Source: a virus
IMG/VR virus record: IMGVR_UViG_3300042453_001967
Coordinates: 27,966-91,965 of that record
DNA: 64,000 bases
Strand: one strand, 5' to 3'
Shown piece after piece: positions 24,889 through 34,357 of this stretch (positions are counted from its first letter, which is position 1; every line of letters starts with the position of its first letter). The position numbers and the translations under genes were made by a program. Under the pieces are notes generated by a model, which was not told the origin of the DNA, made no database searches, and saw only the letters and a list, made by a program, of their open reading frames with translations.

Positions 24889-27782
24889 GATTCCACCGCG
24901 TGGAATGCGAAATCGTTTCCGTTATTTTCGATGTATTCGTCCTCATTGTTCTTAATACTTTCAGATTCTAAATTTACGACTCTTCTATTTAATTCAACCC
25001 AATGTGGATTTACAAGTTCTAAACTATCTTCTACATACATAAAGAACGGGTCTCTATTAACTCTATTCCAAAACAATACTTCACTGTCTGATAATGTCAT
25101 CACTTCTTCATACTTATCTTGACCATCTTCTTTCAATGGATAACCACTAACCAATTGACATTGTGCCCTAGTAAAATATTGTCTTTTCTCGGGATTTTCG
25201 ATTAAAATATCATGACGAATTTCAGGGTTAAAAACAACCAGTAGTGGTTCAATTCTTTTATTAAAATTATTCAAATATCTGGCAACATTATAATCACCTG
25301 TCATTTCGGGATTATTACTCAATTCCCTCTCTGAAATCATGTAACAATTTATCTCCAAATAATCAGATGGTATTTGTTCTCCATGTTTTTGAAAATATTC
25401 TTCTTGTTGTTTTTTAGTTGGTTTTGTTATTTTTTGAACATCACCATCAGATTTCTTTTTACCATTATTAATGTAGTATATCGTTTCACCTAAACCGGCG
25501 GGATAATTATTTTGAATAACTAATTCCATGTGAGCCTGACGAGACATCAAAGAACCTGATTTTGTTATTTTTTTAATATGTTTTTTATAATCTTCAACCG
25601 ATTGTTTTACTCTTGATTTATTTGCAATTTTTGATAGAGGTATCTTTTGATTATAAATGTTTTCAGCATATTTGTAATATAATTCAATAAACGATAACCC
25701 ATCACCATTTAGTAAATGTTTCAAACCTTCATCTAAAAATTCTACAATGTATTGTTGTAGTTTTTTAGATTTGATGGTGTTCCCCGTTAATTTAATTTTT
25801 TCTTTTCCTTTTTTAAGGAGTTTAATAATATAGTTTTTTCTTGATACATTAATACAAGCAGGTGCGGTATAATCAATATCAAGACCCATTTCGTTTCTCA
25901 TAAAGATATCATTAAATTCTGCGGTGTCCGCCTCAATTCCTTTATATTCTTTATCTTTTTCTACCAATTCATTTAAACCTTTACCGATGTAAACATGAGT
26001 ATCAATGTCTTCAGGAGTTGAAAAATTAACACCATCAGTATCCATAACCAACGGAACATAACCCTTTTTCTCAAAAAACATAATCATCATACGAAGACAT
26101 TGTCGACCCGTACAGGTGATTGTTTCACCCATGTTCATATCACCCCACGGAAACACTTGAGGGGCAGATAATGAACCAAAATATGCGTTAATAAAAATTT
26201 TAATCGGTAATTGTTTACGGTCGTACATTTCTGCTTCAACAGGATTTGTTTTAGCGAGTTCACCGGCCAATCTTTTATATTTAATACGAATATTTCGAAA
26301 ATACTTTAACATAGATTTCTGAACACCCATCACATCACATTCAGGAAAAACATCGTAAACCAATTGAATTGATGGGTAAAGGGACGCATAGTCAAATTTT
26401 ACAATATTTTTGGAGTATCCCACATTTAGTAATCTTGATAGACCCCCTGTAATGGCTCTCTTTTCATCTTTAGAGGGGATTGCTAATCCATTTTCGTAAG
26501 ACCAAGCCAACATGATAATTTTCCAAAGAGTGGCGGTACCCATAGTTGCAATTCTTTCATAAGTGGTTGGTACCAGTTTAGATAACAAAAATGTTGATTG
26601 TGAAAACGAATCATCGACAATCATTGTTTCGTACAAGTCATCGTCAAGATATTGTTCAACTATTCTTTGACCCGGCCATATTTCATATTTACCAGGATAC
26701 TTGTCTAATAAGTTCTCAGTACCCGGTTCACCAATTTTTTTGTATTTACCCGTTTTCGGATTAATATAATAACTATCGTTTTCTAAATATATCTTAGAAA
26801 TAATAGAACCCTCAACATAAACACGATTTGGTTTTTCTTTTTCTAAGTATTGGGTAATGTATTTCAACCCCCAAGATTTAATTTCCGAATTAATCGCTTG
26901 TGCTCTTCTAACCGAGTGTGATATATCTACAATATTGTGACCCCATATTACATGTTGGGTATAGGGTTCCACTTCATTTGCTAACTTTAATAGACCTTCT
27001 TTTTGTTTTATACCTTCGTTTGTGAAAATTGAAGTACACTCTTTAATATCTATACCCAATATTTCTGCCCTTTTTAAAATAAATGGAAAATCAAAGGAAG
27101 CCGAGTTATATCCACCAATTATTGTTGGTTTTAATTCTTTTATTATTTCAAAAAATTCTTCTATACATTTTTTTTCACCATCATCACCAAATGCCGATAT
27201 GGTTTTTTTAAAACCACGATTATCTTTAACACCAATAAGGATTATTCTATTTTTTTCAGGTTCAAGACCTGTTGTCTCGATGTCAAAAACAAAACGATAG
27301 ACACCTGAATAATCGTCAATACCCTTAAAGAGTCTTTTTTTCTTTTGAACTAAAAACTGTTCAACCGGTGACAATATTGTAAATAAATGTTTGAATTTTT
27401 CATTCCAAGGGTCAATGCCTCCGTATCTAAAAAATGAAACTAAAGACGTGTAATTTTTTAAACTTTTTACTAAAAAACACTGACCGTTTTCTAATCTTTC
27501 GTTACCATGTGTCTGTAATTTTTCAATTACGATACCAAACTCAGCCATCTTCCTTTTTTGAAGTGACTTATTTCCACTATAAAAATTATGTTCACTCAAA
27601 TCACCAACCCATAAAAATGGTATTAATGTGTCTGATTTTACAATTTTACCTCTTTCGGGGTCCTGTATTATTTTAAAAATTTTGTTTGTTTGGTAATCAT
27701 ATTCGACTCCAACAATGTACTGCTCCGAATCTGAACCATTTAAAAAGTTCTCGATTATCTCTTGTGAAATTATTTTTGACAT
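24885..27782 (-). CDS. 43: Family B DNA polymerase (gp43-like) with proofreading exonuclease
   Basis: 965 aa (T4 gp43 is 898). The 3'-5' exonuclease is intact: Exo I DIETTG (167-172), Exo II NSASFDFPF (226-234) and an Exo III-type stretch with YLDDDLYETM (378-387). Polymerase motif A is FDYASLYPSIQ (463-473), motif B has K-x-x-x-N-AYFGS (about 528-537) and motif C is DTDG at 581-584. Motif C carries Gly-Val after DTD in place of the usual Ser, and Met before it in place of Gly/Tyr. The catalytic aspartates are kept, so it should be active. Expression is from a host-type promoter with a leader of about 50 bases containing a hairpin. Replicative polymerase of the phage. Confidence 0.95.
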   Translation of the reverse strand: MSKIISQEIIENFLNGSDSEQYIVGVEYDYQTNKIFKIIQDPERGKIVKSDTLIPFLWVGDLSEHNFYSGNKSLQKRKMAEFGIVIEKLQTHGNERLENGQCFLVKSLKNYTSLVSFFRYGGIDPWNEKFKHLFTILSPVEQFLVQKKKRLFKGIDDYSGVYRFVFDIETTGLEPEKNRIILIGVKDNRGFKKTISAFGDDGEKKCIEEFFEIIKELKPTIIGGYNSASFDFPFILKRAEILGIDIKECTSIFTNEGIKQKEGLLKLANEVEPYTQHVIWGHNIVDISHSVRRAQAINSEIKSWGLKYITQYLEKEKPNRVYVEGSIISKIYLENDSYYINPKTGKYKKIGEPGTENLLDKYPGKYEIWPGQRIVEQYLDDDLYETMIVDDSFSQSTFLLSKLVPTTYERIATMGTATLWKIIMLAWSYENGLAIPSKDEKRAITGGLSRLLNVGYSKNIVKFDYASLYPSIQLVYDVFPECDVMGVQKSMLKYFRNIRIKYKRLAGELAKTNPVEAEMYDRKQLPIKIFINAYFGSLSAPQVFPWGDMNMGETITCTGRQCLRMMIMFFEKKGYVPLVMDTDGVNFSTPEDIDTHVYIGKGLNELVEKDKEYKGIEADTAEFNDIFMRNEMGLDIDYTAPACINVSRKNYIIKLLKKGKEKIKLTGNTIKSKKLQQYIVEFLDEGLKHLLNGDGLSFIELYYKYAENIYNQKIPLSKIANKSRVKQSVEDYKKHIKKITKSGSLMSRQAHMELVIQNNYPAGLGETIYYINNGKKKSDGDVQKITKPTKKQQEEYFQKHGEQIPSDYLEINCYMISERELSNNPEMTGDYNVARYLNNFNKRIEPLLVVFNPEIRHDILIENPEKRQYFTRAQCQLVSGYPLKEDGQDKYEEVMTLSDSEVLFWNRVNRDPFFMYVEDSLELVNPHWVELNRRVVNLESESIKNNEDEYIENNGNDFAFHAVES

Positions 27783-27812
27783 TTCTTATAATTTTAGTTT
27801 GACACATTAGCT

Positions 27813-27829
27813 TACAATGTAACATTGTA
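27813..27829 (-). promoter_or_regulatory. Hairpin in the DNA polymerase leader (candidate translational operator)
   Basis: TACAATG and CATTGTA pair perfectly (7 bp) around TAA/TTA. The stem lies in the 60-base leader between the promoter and the ATG at 27782. T4 polymerase represses its own mRNA through a leader hairpin, so the position is suggestive; this one stops about 30 bases short of the start codon, so the analogy is inference. Confidence 0.4.
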
Positions 27830-27842
27830 GTTTGTCTTATTT

Positions 27843-27874
27843 AAAATATAAGAAACAAAATTTAAAAATCAAAA
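27843..27874 (-). promoter_or_regulatory. Host-type promoter for the DNA polymerase
   Basis: Minus strand TTTTG (27870-27874) followed after exactly 19 bases by TATATTTT (27843-27850), same design as at 313-344. The upstream box overlaps the stop codon of the preceding 122 aa gene. Confidence 0.6.
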
Positions 27875-28237
27875 TATTGTAATGTAAAGTTTTTCCTTTA
27901 CCGGTAATATTAGTTTGGTTGTTGGATTTAAATTTGTATCTAAAAATTGAATGGTTATTTTACCTTCGTATTTTCCCAATTTTTCGGTTTGAGACTCCGT
28001 AAATTGATGAACAATATAATACTCATCAGTTGTTTGATTATATTTTTTATCTCTTGTGGTAATTTGACAATTCGAATTTAATATTTCAGGTTCACCTGTT
28101 TCAACATCATACATATCAAAAGTAATATCGCAACTTTCTAACATATCGTTAAAACCCGACTTATCGTTTTTTCCGTCATCGATAAGTCTCATTTTTAATA
28201 TTGGTTCCGAAGCTCCTTGTCTTATAAAAAATTCCAT
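27869..28237 (-). CDS. BppU-like fibre/baseplate accessory protein
   Basis: 122 aa. The pattern IRQGASEPILKMRLIDDG, then CDITFDMYDVETGEP, then YYIVHQFTESQTEKLGKYEGKI and a final strand is that of the N-terminal Ig-like domain of baseplate upper proteins (BppU_N type): a gap after the second strand and a T-x-x-x-G-x-Y-x-x-x-I edge. Such domains attach receptor-binding parts to the baseplate. It is the last gene of the fibre cassette and stands 12 bases after the 207 aa gene. Assignment by pattern only. Confidence 0.5.
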   Translation of the reverse strand: MEFFIRQGASEPILKMRLIDDGKNDKSGFNDMLESCDITFDMYDVETGEPEILNSNCQITTRDKKYNQTTDEYYIVHQFTESQTEKLGKYEGKITIQFLDTNLNPTTKLILPVKEKLYITIF

Positions 28238-28249
28238 GTTTTATTTTAT

Positions 28250-28873
28250 TTAATATTCTCTACTTAAAACTAAAAGTTCGGTTCTTATGAAATTAGCAGC
28301 ATTAGTTGAACTAAACTGTGCGGTTATATCTAATGTATTTGAAATGGTTGTATCAAATGTACTATTGTTTAATGTACTAAAACTACCACCTTCAAAACCA
28401 GCGGACGCGTCTTTGTTGAATGTAAAAAAACCAACGGATATTATTGATGCAACACCAGTACCCCCAATTTCTCTTATTGTAAAATGAATATCAAAATTAA
28501 AGTGTTTATTGGTTACGCCAGGTAGATTAATTGCACCGGTAGTCCCTAACACCACAGAACCCGATTTTACTTTTAAAGTTAAAGTGTCATTATTATTTGC
28601 ACCCAAGTCACCACTTACGATACATCTAAAAGAATCACCAACAGAAAATCCACTCGCCGGTACTGATAAGGACCCAACACCACTACCTATAATTGTTGTT
28701 TCAGATGTCGTACCACTCACAGTTGTACCGTCACTTGTTTGAGCAAAAAATCCTTCTTTTAAATAAGTTTTTTTTACTTTGTATGTGGTGCCACCTTGTG
28801 CAACCGCGAACTCCGCATTTGGAGTTAGTCCTGTTGTAATTTCCGGTAGTTGTGATATTGGTAAATTAGCCAT
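28250..28873 (-). CDS. Tail fibre/head-fibre-like protein, 207 aa
   Basis: Starts with ISQLPEITTGLTPNAEFAVAQGG, a motif typical of the first strands of phage fibre proteins (short anchor, then a beta segment with K-x-x-K-K). The remainder (TTIIGSGVGSLSVPASGF, SVGDSFRCIVSGDLG, LTLKVKSGSVVLG, then an Ile/Phe-rich beta sandwich) resembles trimeric beta domains found in phage fibre heads. No catalytic motif. It lies in the cassette of adhesin genes and has a late-promoter motif 8 bases upstream. Function as a receptor-binding or decoration protein is inferred. Confidence 0.6.
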   Translation of the reverse strand: MANLPISQLPEITTGLTPNAEFAVAQGGTTYKVKKTYLKEGFFAQTSDGTTVSGTTSETTIIGSGVGSLSVPASGFSVGDSFRCIVSGDLGANNNDTLTLKVKSGSVVLGTTGAINLPGVTNKHFNFDIHFTIREIGGTGVASIISVGFFTFNKDASAGFEGGSFSTLNNSTFDTTISNTLDITAQFSSTNAANFIRTELLVLSREY

Positions 28874-28880
28874 CTTATTT

Positions 28881-28890
28881 TATAAATATT
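28881..28890 (-). promoter_or_regulatory. Candidate phage late promoter element
   Basis: Minus strand reads AATATTTATA seven bases before the ATG of the 207 aa fibre gene (leader AAATAAG then ATG). Confidence 0.45.
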
Positions 28891-28896
28891 AAAACT

Positions 28897-30648
28897 TTAC
28901 AAACCGTATTTTGATTTGGTTGAATTATAATTATTTGATATCTCTGTGGTGTTTAAACCTTTGGTATAGAAATAACATGCACCTATTTTACCATTCAAAT
29001 ATAGTGACGACACACCTGAACCAATCCATCCTAAATAAAATGGATTTGTTTCACCATATGAATCAGCACCATGTGCTGTAGTTATATACTCAGTATTATT
29101 TATATAGACTTTTGTGGTATTGGCGGTTGAGGTTATTTGTGAAATAAATGTAAACAAATACCAAGTATTTGTTGTGATTGTTAAAGTTGAAGTACTGATT
29201 TGTTGGACACCGGTACCATTTGTTACACATCTAACAGTACCCGTATTTGAAAACAAACCACCCCAATAACCGTCAAATCCTGATGCACTTGACAACTTCC
29301 CAAATACGGGTATTTGTTGACCTGACGATGGTAGTGCGTCAAATTTAACCCAAACTTGCACGGTCTTTTGACCCGTTGTGGTTAAACTTAATTGAGATAC
29401 GTGAGGAACACTAATGGTATCATTCGTTCCATCTAAATCAAAAATACCACCATCGGTTGATAACCAAGTCGCGCCATTTATTGTTGCGTTATTACCATTA
29501 CCCGTTTCATCCGACCATGTACCACTCGTATAGTTTGTGGCATCTAATTTCATAAATAAACTATCTGTAACAAAATTAACAATAGAACTTGTTGATGGTG
29601 TTGGTGTTACTGACGGTGTTCTTGTTGGTGTTGGTGTATTTGTAACTGTAGGTGTAGGACTTACTGCTGGTGGTAAATAAGTTTGAGGAGTTTGGTACGT
29701 ATTTCTAGTTGTTGTGGAATTAAATCCGCTTACCGTATGTAACAAACTCCAATTTACACCATCGTTACTTCCTGATATGGTCCAAGATTTTGGGTCTCTA
29801 CTTTCTTCATCATTTGCGGTTCCCCATCTATACCCATCAAACGACTGACCGGTTGGGAATTGAAATATAAAATTCGTTACATTACCATTAGTAACAAAAT
29901 TTAAATCTAATGCTTTTGTTGTTAAACTACCGTCAATTAATTTGGATGGTTCTTCACCCACAGGGTTATTTCCACTAGGGTTTGTTACCACAACACCGGA
30001 CATACTTTGGTCTACACCATTTTTTTGAAAAACAAATTCAGAAGATTGAACACAGTTTGCATTTGGTGGTGTTGTTTTAGATTCAGTTATTTGCCACCTA
30101 TAATATATAAAAGATTGACCATAAGATGTTGATGTCGGTGTTAAAGTTGGTGTTGGTGTTACTGAACGAGTTGGTGTTATACTTGGTGTAATAGAAGGTG
30201 TTGGTGTTACTGATGGAGTTCTACTCGGTGTTATAGATGGTGTTCTTGATGGTGTTGGTGTTACTGATGGAGTTCTACTTGGTGTTATAGACGTAGTAAT
30301 AGATGGTGTTGGTGTTACTGAACGAGTTGGTGTTATACTTGGTGTAATAGAAGGTGTTGGTGTTGGGCTTGGTAAAGACTCTATTATAATTTTATAATAA
30401 TTTTCTTGAAAAATATAATCACCATTTTCTTGTAATAAGAAATTACCCGAAGTGTCTTCAACATACAAAGTACATGTACTACCAAAAGCAGGAAAGAATA
30501 AAGAATATGTCCCATAAAAATATGGAGCAACATAATCATAGGGTAAAACTTGAGTACCAAGATTAATTGTCCCACCCGTGTCGGGATAAAACGTAATTAC
30601 GGCCGATTGACCATTGTAGTTTGTTGAGACGATTCTTAAAGTATCCAT
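28897..30648 (-). CDS. Modular adhesin/tail fibre with Thr-Pro-Ser linkers, discoidin-like and LamG lectin-like domains
   Basis: 583 aa in modules. Residues 1-90 are a beta domain shared with the next gene upstream ([32 protein letters not shown]). Residues 92-174 are a Thr-Pro-Ser repeat linker. Residues about 180-325 look like an F5/8 type C (discoidin) carbohydrate-binding domain ([27 protein letters not shown]). A second short linker (329-353) leads to a concanavalin A-like LamG domain (365-583: [51 protein letters not shown]). It should bind host surface glycans at the tail tip. The linker DNA is repetitive and prone to recombination. Confidence 0.75.
   Translation of the reverse strand: MDTLRIVSTNYNGQSAVITFYPDTGGTINLGTQVLPYDYVAPYFYGTYSLFFPAFGSTCTLYVEDTSGNFLLQENGDYIFQENYYKIIIESLPSPTPTPSITPSITPTRSVTPTPSITTSITPSRTPSVTPTPSRTPSITPSRTPSVTPTPSITPSITPTRSVTPTPTLTPTSTSYGQSFIYYRWQITESKTTPPNANCVQSSEFVFQKNGVDQSMSGVVVTNPSGNNPVGEEPSKLIDGSLTTKALDLNFVTNGNVTNFIFQFPTGQSFDGYRWGTANDEESRDPKSWTISGSNDGVNWSLLHTVSGFNSTTTRNTYQTPQTYLPPAVSPTPTVTNTPTPTRTPSVTPTPSTSSIVNFVTDSLFMKLDATNYTSGTWSDETGNGNNATINGATWLSTDGGIFDLDGTNDTISVPHVSQLSLTTTGQKTVQVWVKFDALPSSGQQIPVFGKLSSASGFDGYWGGLFSNTGTVRCVTNGTGVQQISTSTLTITTNTWYLFTFISQITSTANTTKVYINNTEYITTAHGADSYGETNPFYLGWIGSGVSSLYLNGKIGACYFYTKGLNTTEISNNYNSTKSKYGL
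30128..30370 (-). repeat. Thr-Pro-Ser-encoding tandem repeats (short fibre gene)
   Basis: Plus strand repeats built on GGTGTTGGTGTTACTGATGG and variants such as ACTTGGTGTTATAGA recur about every 24 to 42 bases, including a duplicated run with ACTGAACGAGTTGGTGTTAT. They encode SITPSxTPTP units read mostly with CCA proline codons. Confidence 0.75.
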
Positions 30649-30657
30649 TTAATTTAT

Positions 30658-32889
30658 TTAAGGATTTGGTGGTTGAGGATATGGTAATGATACACAATAT
30701 GGAGTACTACATTGATTGACTGTTAATGTATCTTTTGTCATTGTATATCCAGACCATTGGTCACAGTTAAAATAACAATAACCATCCGTATGAATAAATC
30801 CATATTGTACACCAGATTGTATTGTAAAATTAACACTTACACCAACTTCTAACGGTGGAACAATTCCCGAATTGTTATAAGGGTCAAGACAATTACAAAA
30901 TAAATATGGAACGTATTGTGGTGAAGGAGTTGGTGTTGGTGTGATTGTTCTTGTTGGAGTTACACTTGGGGTGATAGAAGATGTTGGTGTTACTGATGAA
31001 GTAATACTTGGTGTAATACTTGGTGTTGGTGTAATAGAAGATGTTGGTGTTATTGATGGTGTAATACTTGGTGTAATAGATGGTGTTGGTGTTACCGATG
31101 GAGTAATACTCGATGTGATGGATGGTGTTGGTGTAATAGAAGATGTTGGTGTTACCGATGGAGTAATACTCGATGTGATGGATGGTGTTGGTGTAATAGA
31201 AGATGTTGGTGTTACTGATGGTGTGACACTTGGTGTAACAGATGGTGTTGAACTATTGGTGGATGTTGGTGTTACCGATAGAGTAATACTCGGTGTAATG
31301 GATGGTGTTGGTGTTGGTGTAATTGTTCTTGATGGTGTTACTGATGGAGTTCTACTTGGTGTGATGGATGGTGTTAGTGTTGGTGTTCTTGATGGTGTTA
31401 CGGTTGGTGTAATTGTTCTTGATGGTGTTGGTGTTAAAGTACAAATCGGTGTGTCCCAAGGATTTGGACACCAAAAATTTATAGGATATGGAGGAACAAC
31501 ACCTAAATCAAGACAACTTGTTACAGAACACGGACAGGGATGATTATATGGTAAATCGTTTTGACCAACATCAACACCTGATGTGGTTACATAACAACAT
31601 GAGTCATTACCTGGATTTGTACATAAATAATAACTTGAATTACCTTCTTGAACCACGTGTGCCCAAATTTCGTTACCATATAAAGTAATGTCTCTTACAT
31701 CTACTCTAATAACATACCACGTATTAAAAGATGGGTTATTAATGATATATGTTCCAAAAGAACAATCACCTTTAACACCCGTACCTACAGTTATTTTAAA
31801 ATTTGGAATTGTAAGATGCGCTGCACTTGGTATTGTTTTAATTGCCAACATGTACGAATAAGATTTAGTATAAAAACTATCCGTTACCGTTCTATACATA
31901 CTACCTTGACCTGAAGAAAACGTGTTCGGTCTGTAATTGAAAACTTCTCTTATGTTTCCATTTGGATAACCACAAACATCCACTAAATTAGACAACCATC
32001 CTTGAAAATAACGGTATAAACCCGTTGAGTTACCATCAATACTTTCTCGTATTGTTATTGGTATTGGGTTTCCAGGTGTGTTCGCAAAAGGAATACCCAC
32101 AGGACCGTTACAAACACAAGGTAATTGACTCGGTGTTGGTGTAATACTTGGTGTTATCGTCCTTGTCGGTGTTGGTGTAATTGTTCTACTTGGTGTTGGT
32201 GTGATTGATATTGAATTTGGGTCGGGTATTTGATTATCAGGAATAGGTCCAATGTCAGGAGGTTCCTCCCCAAATTTTATAAGTTCTTTTACCGTGTATC
32301 GATTAGAACCTCCTGGTGTTGTTACTGTTGTCGTTAAAACACTAACACCTGATAATTTACTATAATCAGCCCACTCTTCTGATGACGAATATTTTGTACC
32401 AACTTGAGTAGAACCTTTTGGTATTATTATATTACCCTTTATGTAAAAAGGTCTTCCACCACCTATTATGGGGAGTTCTTGAACAAAATCAATAGTAACA
32501 TCGAAATCAACCGCACTTGGTATTGATACTATGTACGTTATGACAATAGAACCGGAGTTAATAAACCCATCAAAATCTAAATCTTCTATAATTACACTAG
32601 GTGTTGGGGACGGTGTTATGGAAGGTGTTCTTGTAATTGTTGGCGTAATAGAAGGTGTTCTTGTAATTGTTGGCGTAATAGAAGGAGACGGAAACAAAGC
32701 ATTTACCTCATATGTTTTATTATACAATTCAAAATATAGTTCATATACACCATATGGATAACTTGAATTATATTCAAATGGTAAAGTTTTTTCACCTAAA
32801 TTAAATGTACCACCTGTATATGGCAAGAAAGTTACAGTGGCGGTTTTACCACTTAAATTAATACTCGATATTCTTATTCCTGATGGCAT
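30658..32889 (-). CDS. Modular adhesin/tail fibre, 743 aa, paralogue of the neighbouring fibre
   Basis: Residues 1-65 match the N-terminal domain of the 583 aa fibre ([35 protein letters not shown]), so both use one anchor domain. A short linker (67-98) is followed by a beta domain (100-210), another linker (228-254), a Cys-containing domain (about 257-480), a very long Thr-Pro-Ser linker (about 484-678) and a Cys-rich C-terminal domain (CNCLDPYN ... CYFNC ... CSTPYC). Many cysteines are unusual for an intracellularly assembled phage fibre and could bind metal or form disulfides after release. It is 9 bases from the next fibre gene. Confidence 0.72.
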   Translation of the reverse strand: MPSGIRISSINLSGKTATVTFLPYTGGTFNLGEKTLPFEYNSSYPYGVYELYFELYNKTYEVNALFPSPSITPTITRTPSITPTITRTPSITPSPTPSVIIEDLDFDGFINSGSIVITYIVSIPSAVDFDVTIDFVQELPIIGGGRPFYIKGNIIIPKGSTQVGTKYSSSEEWADYSKLSGVSVLTTTVTTPGGSNRYTVKELIKFGEEPPDIGPIPDNQIPDPNSISITPTPSRTITPTPTRTITPSITPTPSQLPCVCNGPVGIPFANTPGNPIPITIRESIDGNSTGLYRYFQGWLSNLVDVCGYPNGNIREVFNYRPNTFSSGQGSMYRTVTDSFYTKSYSYMLAIKTIPSAAHLTIPNFKITVGTGVKGDCSFGTYIINNPSFNTWYVIRVDVRDITLYGNEIWAHVVQEGNSSYYLCTNPGNDSCCYVTTSGVDVGQNDLPYNHPCPCSVTSCLDLGVVPPYPINFWCPNPWDTPICTLTPTPSRTITPTVTPSRTPTLTPSITPSRTPSVTPSRTITPTPTPSITPSITLSVTPTSTNSSTPSVTPSVTPSVTPTSSITPTPSITSSITPSVTPTSSITPTPSITSSITPSVTPTPSITPSITPSITPTSSITPTPSITPSITSSVTPTSSITPSVTPTRTITPTPTPSPQYVPYLFCNCLDPYNNSGIVPPLEVGVSVNFTIQSGVQYGFIHTDGYCYFNCDQWSGYTMTKDTLTVNQCSTPYCVSLPYPQPPNP
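30919..31440 (-). repeat. Long Thr-Pro-Ser-encoding tandem repeat array
   Basis: About 500 bases of imperfect repeats of GATGGTGTTGGTGTAATAG and related units. One unit of 60 bases (GTTACCGATGGAGTAATACT and what follows to AGAAGATGTTGGT) is present twice in exact copies at 31091 and 31151. Length change by slippage or recombination would keep the reading frame because units are multiples of three. Confidence 0.75.
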
Positions 32890-32904
32890 TATATTATTAT
32901 TTTA

Positions 32905-34302
32905 TTATATATATTCATATTGTAAATCATTTTCTGGTGCCGTTATAATAATCGTTGTAGAATCAACGCAATCTTCATCACACTCTACAATGTTATAGTT
33001 TGGTTTAGTGTCAACCAAATAATGATGATTAACTCTAACATAGTTTAATGGTTCCTCATAATATTGGATTCTTTTAAAAATAAAACAAGAAATACCCAAA
33101 TTATGTAGGCTTCCTGAATATTGAGTTCCACCAGCCCAAGATTGAATCATAGGTTGATATCCCCTTGTTGAAGGTATCACCTCTTCCCAATCATTTAATT
33201 TATAAATTTTTTTACCATTTAGATAAATTTTTAATGTCCCTAACCTTCTATTTTTTTCTTCCGCCCATTTTTTGTTTAAAATTTCTACATCATCATACGA
33301 TGGTGTTGCACCAGTTAACCAATCCGATATTGAAGTGTTTAATGTTCTCCCTGTAATTAAATCATTCCAACCACCATTGTTTTCTATACCACAATCAGTA
33401 AAATATTTATTTCTTTCAAAGGTTATGGTAATATTAAAATCTTCGGATGTCCCACTCGTACATAGTACCGGTGTTTGTCCTGATGACGTATAATATGATT
33501 CAGTGTACCCACTATCAGTTAAACATATTCCCGAATATCTCGATGCTCTCCATTGAATCCTACCGTCGTTTGTAAAAGAAAAAGAAAGATTATTATCTGA
33601 GTACTTTGTATTTTCCGTTTCACCCCTAACACCTAAATAGTAAATTGTTTTACCACTTGACCATGGATTATCATCTCTATTAAGTACCAAATCAATGGTC
33701 CAACCCTTTTCTGTTCTTCTCTTAACTTTATATGAACAATTGTCATTACCACCCCCATGATTAATTTGATATGCCCATGGTTTCGCGTTTAGTTGGGGGT
33801 CTTGTGGGCAACAATTATCGTTATCTGTTAATTTTTGAACACAAGCATAAGAATATCCCGTAACACCTGTTTTAAAATCACTAAGATTTAATGAAAACGG
33901 ATTTGAAAGTGCGTTATTAAATTCATCTATTTTCAAATAGTGTGTGTTACCACTAAAATTTAATTCATACACATCATTATTTAATATAATATCAGAATTA
34001 GAAAATGTACTAGTAAACGCTGAATACGATAAAGTCCAAGTAATCGCTGAATAAGTATATCCAGTATCATTTACAGTATTATTATATTCAACTAAACTTA
34101 TGGTATCTCTTGTACAATCTGAATTTGTTAAACCTGTAGTATTAATAGTTAAAGATGTGTAAGGTATTGAATTTTCTAAATCCAAAACCAATTCATCGTA
34201 ATCAACCTCGGTCTTTGCTATTTCATAATCATAATATTCTGATGAATCGAGTTGCAAATCTAATTTGGTACCCCAATATTTGAGAATGTTTTGTGTATTC
34301 AT
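32905..34302 (-). CDS. Fibre-associated protein with lectin-like C-terminal part, 465 aa
   Basis: Not firmly recognised. The N-terminal 150 residues are Thr/Asn/Ser-rich beta sequence. Residues about 150-200 have a cluster of cysteines (DNDNCCPQDP, DNCSYK). The second half alternates strands in the manner of a concanavalin A-like jelly roll: GWTIDLVLNRDDNPW, IYYLGVRGE, SFSFTNDGRIQWR, FNITITFERNKY, then LGTLKIYLNGKKIYKLNDWE and GSLHNLGISCFIFK. This order (ligand-facing strand, K-I-Y-L-N-G-K strand, final F-x-I/F strand) is typical of LamG-type modules. As first gene of the adhesin transcript it may attach or complement the fibres. It has its own late-promoter motif. Confidence 0.6.
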   Translation of the reverse strand: MNTQNILKYWGTKLDLQLDSSEYYDYEIAKTEVDYDELVLDLENSIPYTSLTINTTGLTNSDCTRDTISLVEYNNTVNDTGYTYSAITWTLSYSAFTSTFSNSDIILNNDVYELNFSGNTHYLKIDEFNNALSNPFSLNLSDFKTGVTGYSYACVQKLTDNDNCCPQDPQLNAKPWAYQINHGGGNDNCSYKVKRRTEKGWTIDLVLNRDDNPWSSGKTIYYLGVRGETENTKYSDNNLSFSFTNDGRIQWRASRYSGICLTDSGYTESYYTSSGQTPVLCTSGTSEDFNITITFERNKYFTDCGIENNGGWNDLITGRTLNTSISDWLTGATPSYDDVEILNKKWAEEKNRRLGTLKIYLNGKKIYKLNDWEEVIPSTRGYQPMIQSWAGGTQYSGSLHNLGISCFIFKRIQYYEEPLNYVRVNHHYLVDTKPNYNIVECDEDCVDSTTIIITAPENDLQYEYI

Positions 34303-34305
34303 TAT

Positions 34306-34318
34306 ACTATAAATATCT
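34306..34318 (-). promoter_or_regulatory. Candidate phage late promoter for the fibre cassette
   Basis: Minus strand reads AGATATTTATAGT, 3 bases before the ATG of the 465 aa gene. It faces a second copy on the other strand 13 bases away. Confidence 0.5.
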
Positions 34319-34330
34319 TTCCTTTCTTTT

Positions 34331-34342
34331 GATATTTATTAC
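34331..34342 (+). promoter_or_regulatory. Candidate phage late promoter for the 34.4-37.4 kb genes
   Basis: Plus strand reads GATATTTATTAC, 15 bases before the ATG at 34358. Together with the minus-strand copy it makes a compact divergent late promoter pair. Confidence 0.5.
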
Positions 34343-34357
34343 TAAAGTAGTAATTAC

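Noticed and set aside
24890-24906. Perfect 7 bp stem ATTCCAC/GTGGAAT at the convergent end of gp13-like and polymerase genes
   Set aside because: Possible terminator, but there is no T run on either side and the stem is within the polymerase coding end; too weak to call.
30941-31543. Open 200 aa frame on the plus strand made of [12 protein letters not shown]-type units
   Set aside because: It is the antisense of the Thr-Pro-Ser repeats in the fibre gene; the minus-strand gene has proper flanking domains, a promoter and operon context, and repeats without stops in one strand often lack them in the other.
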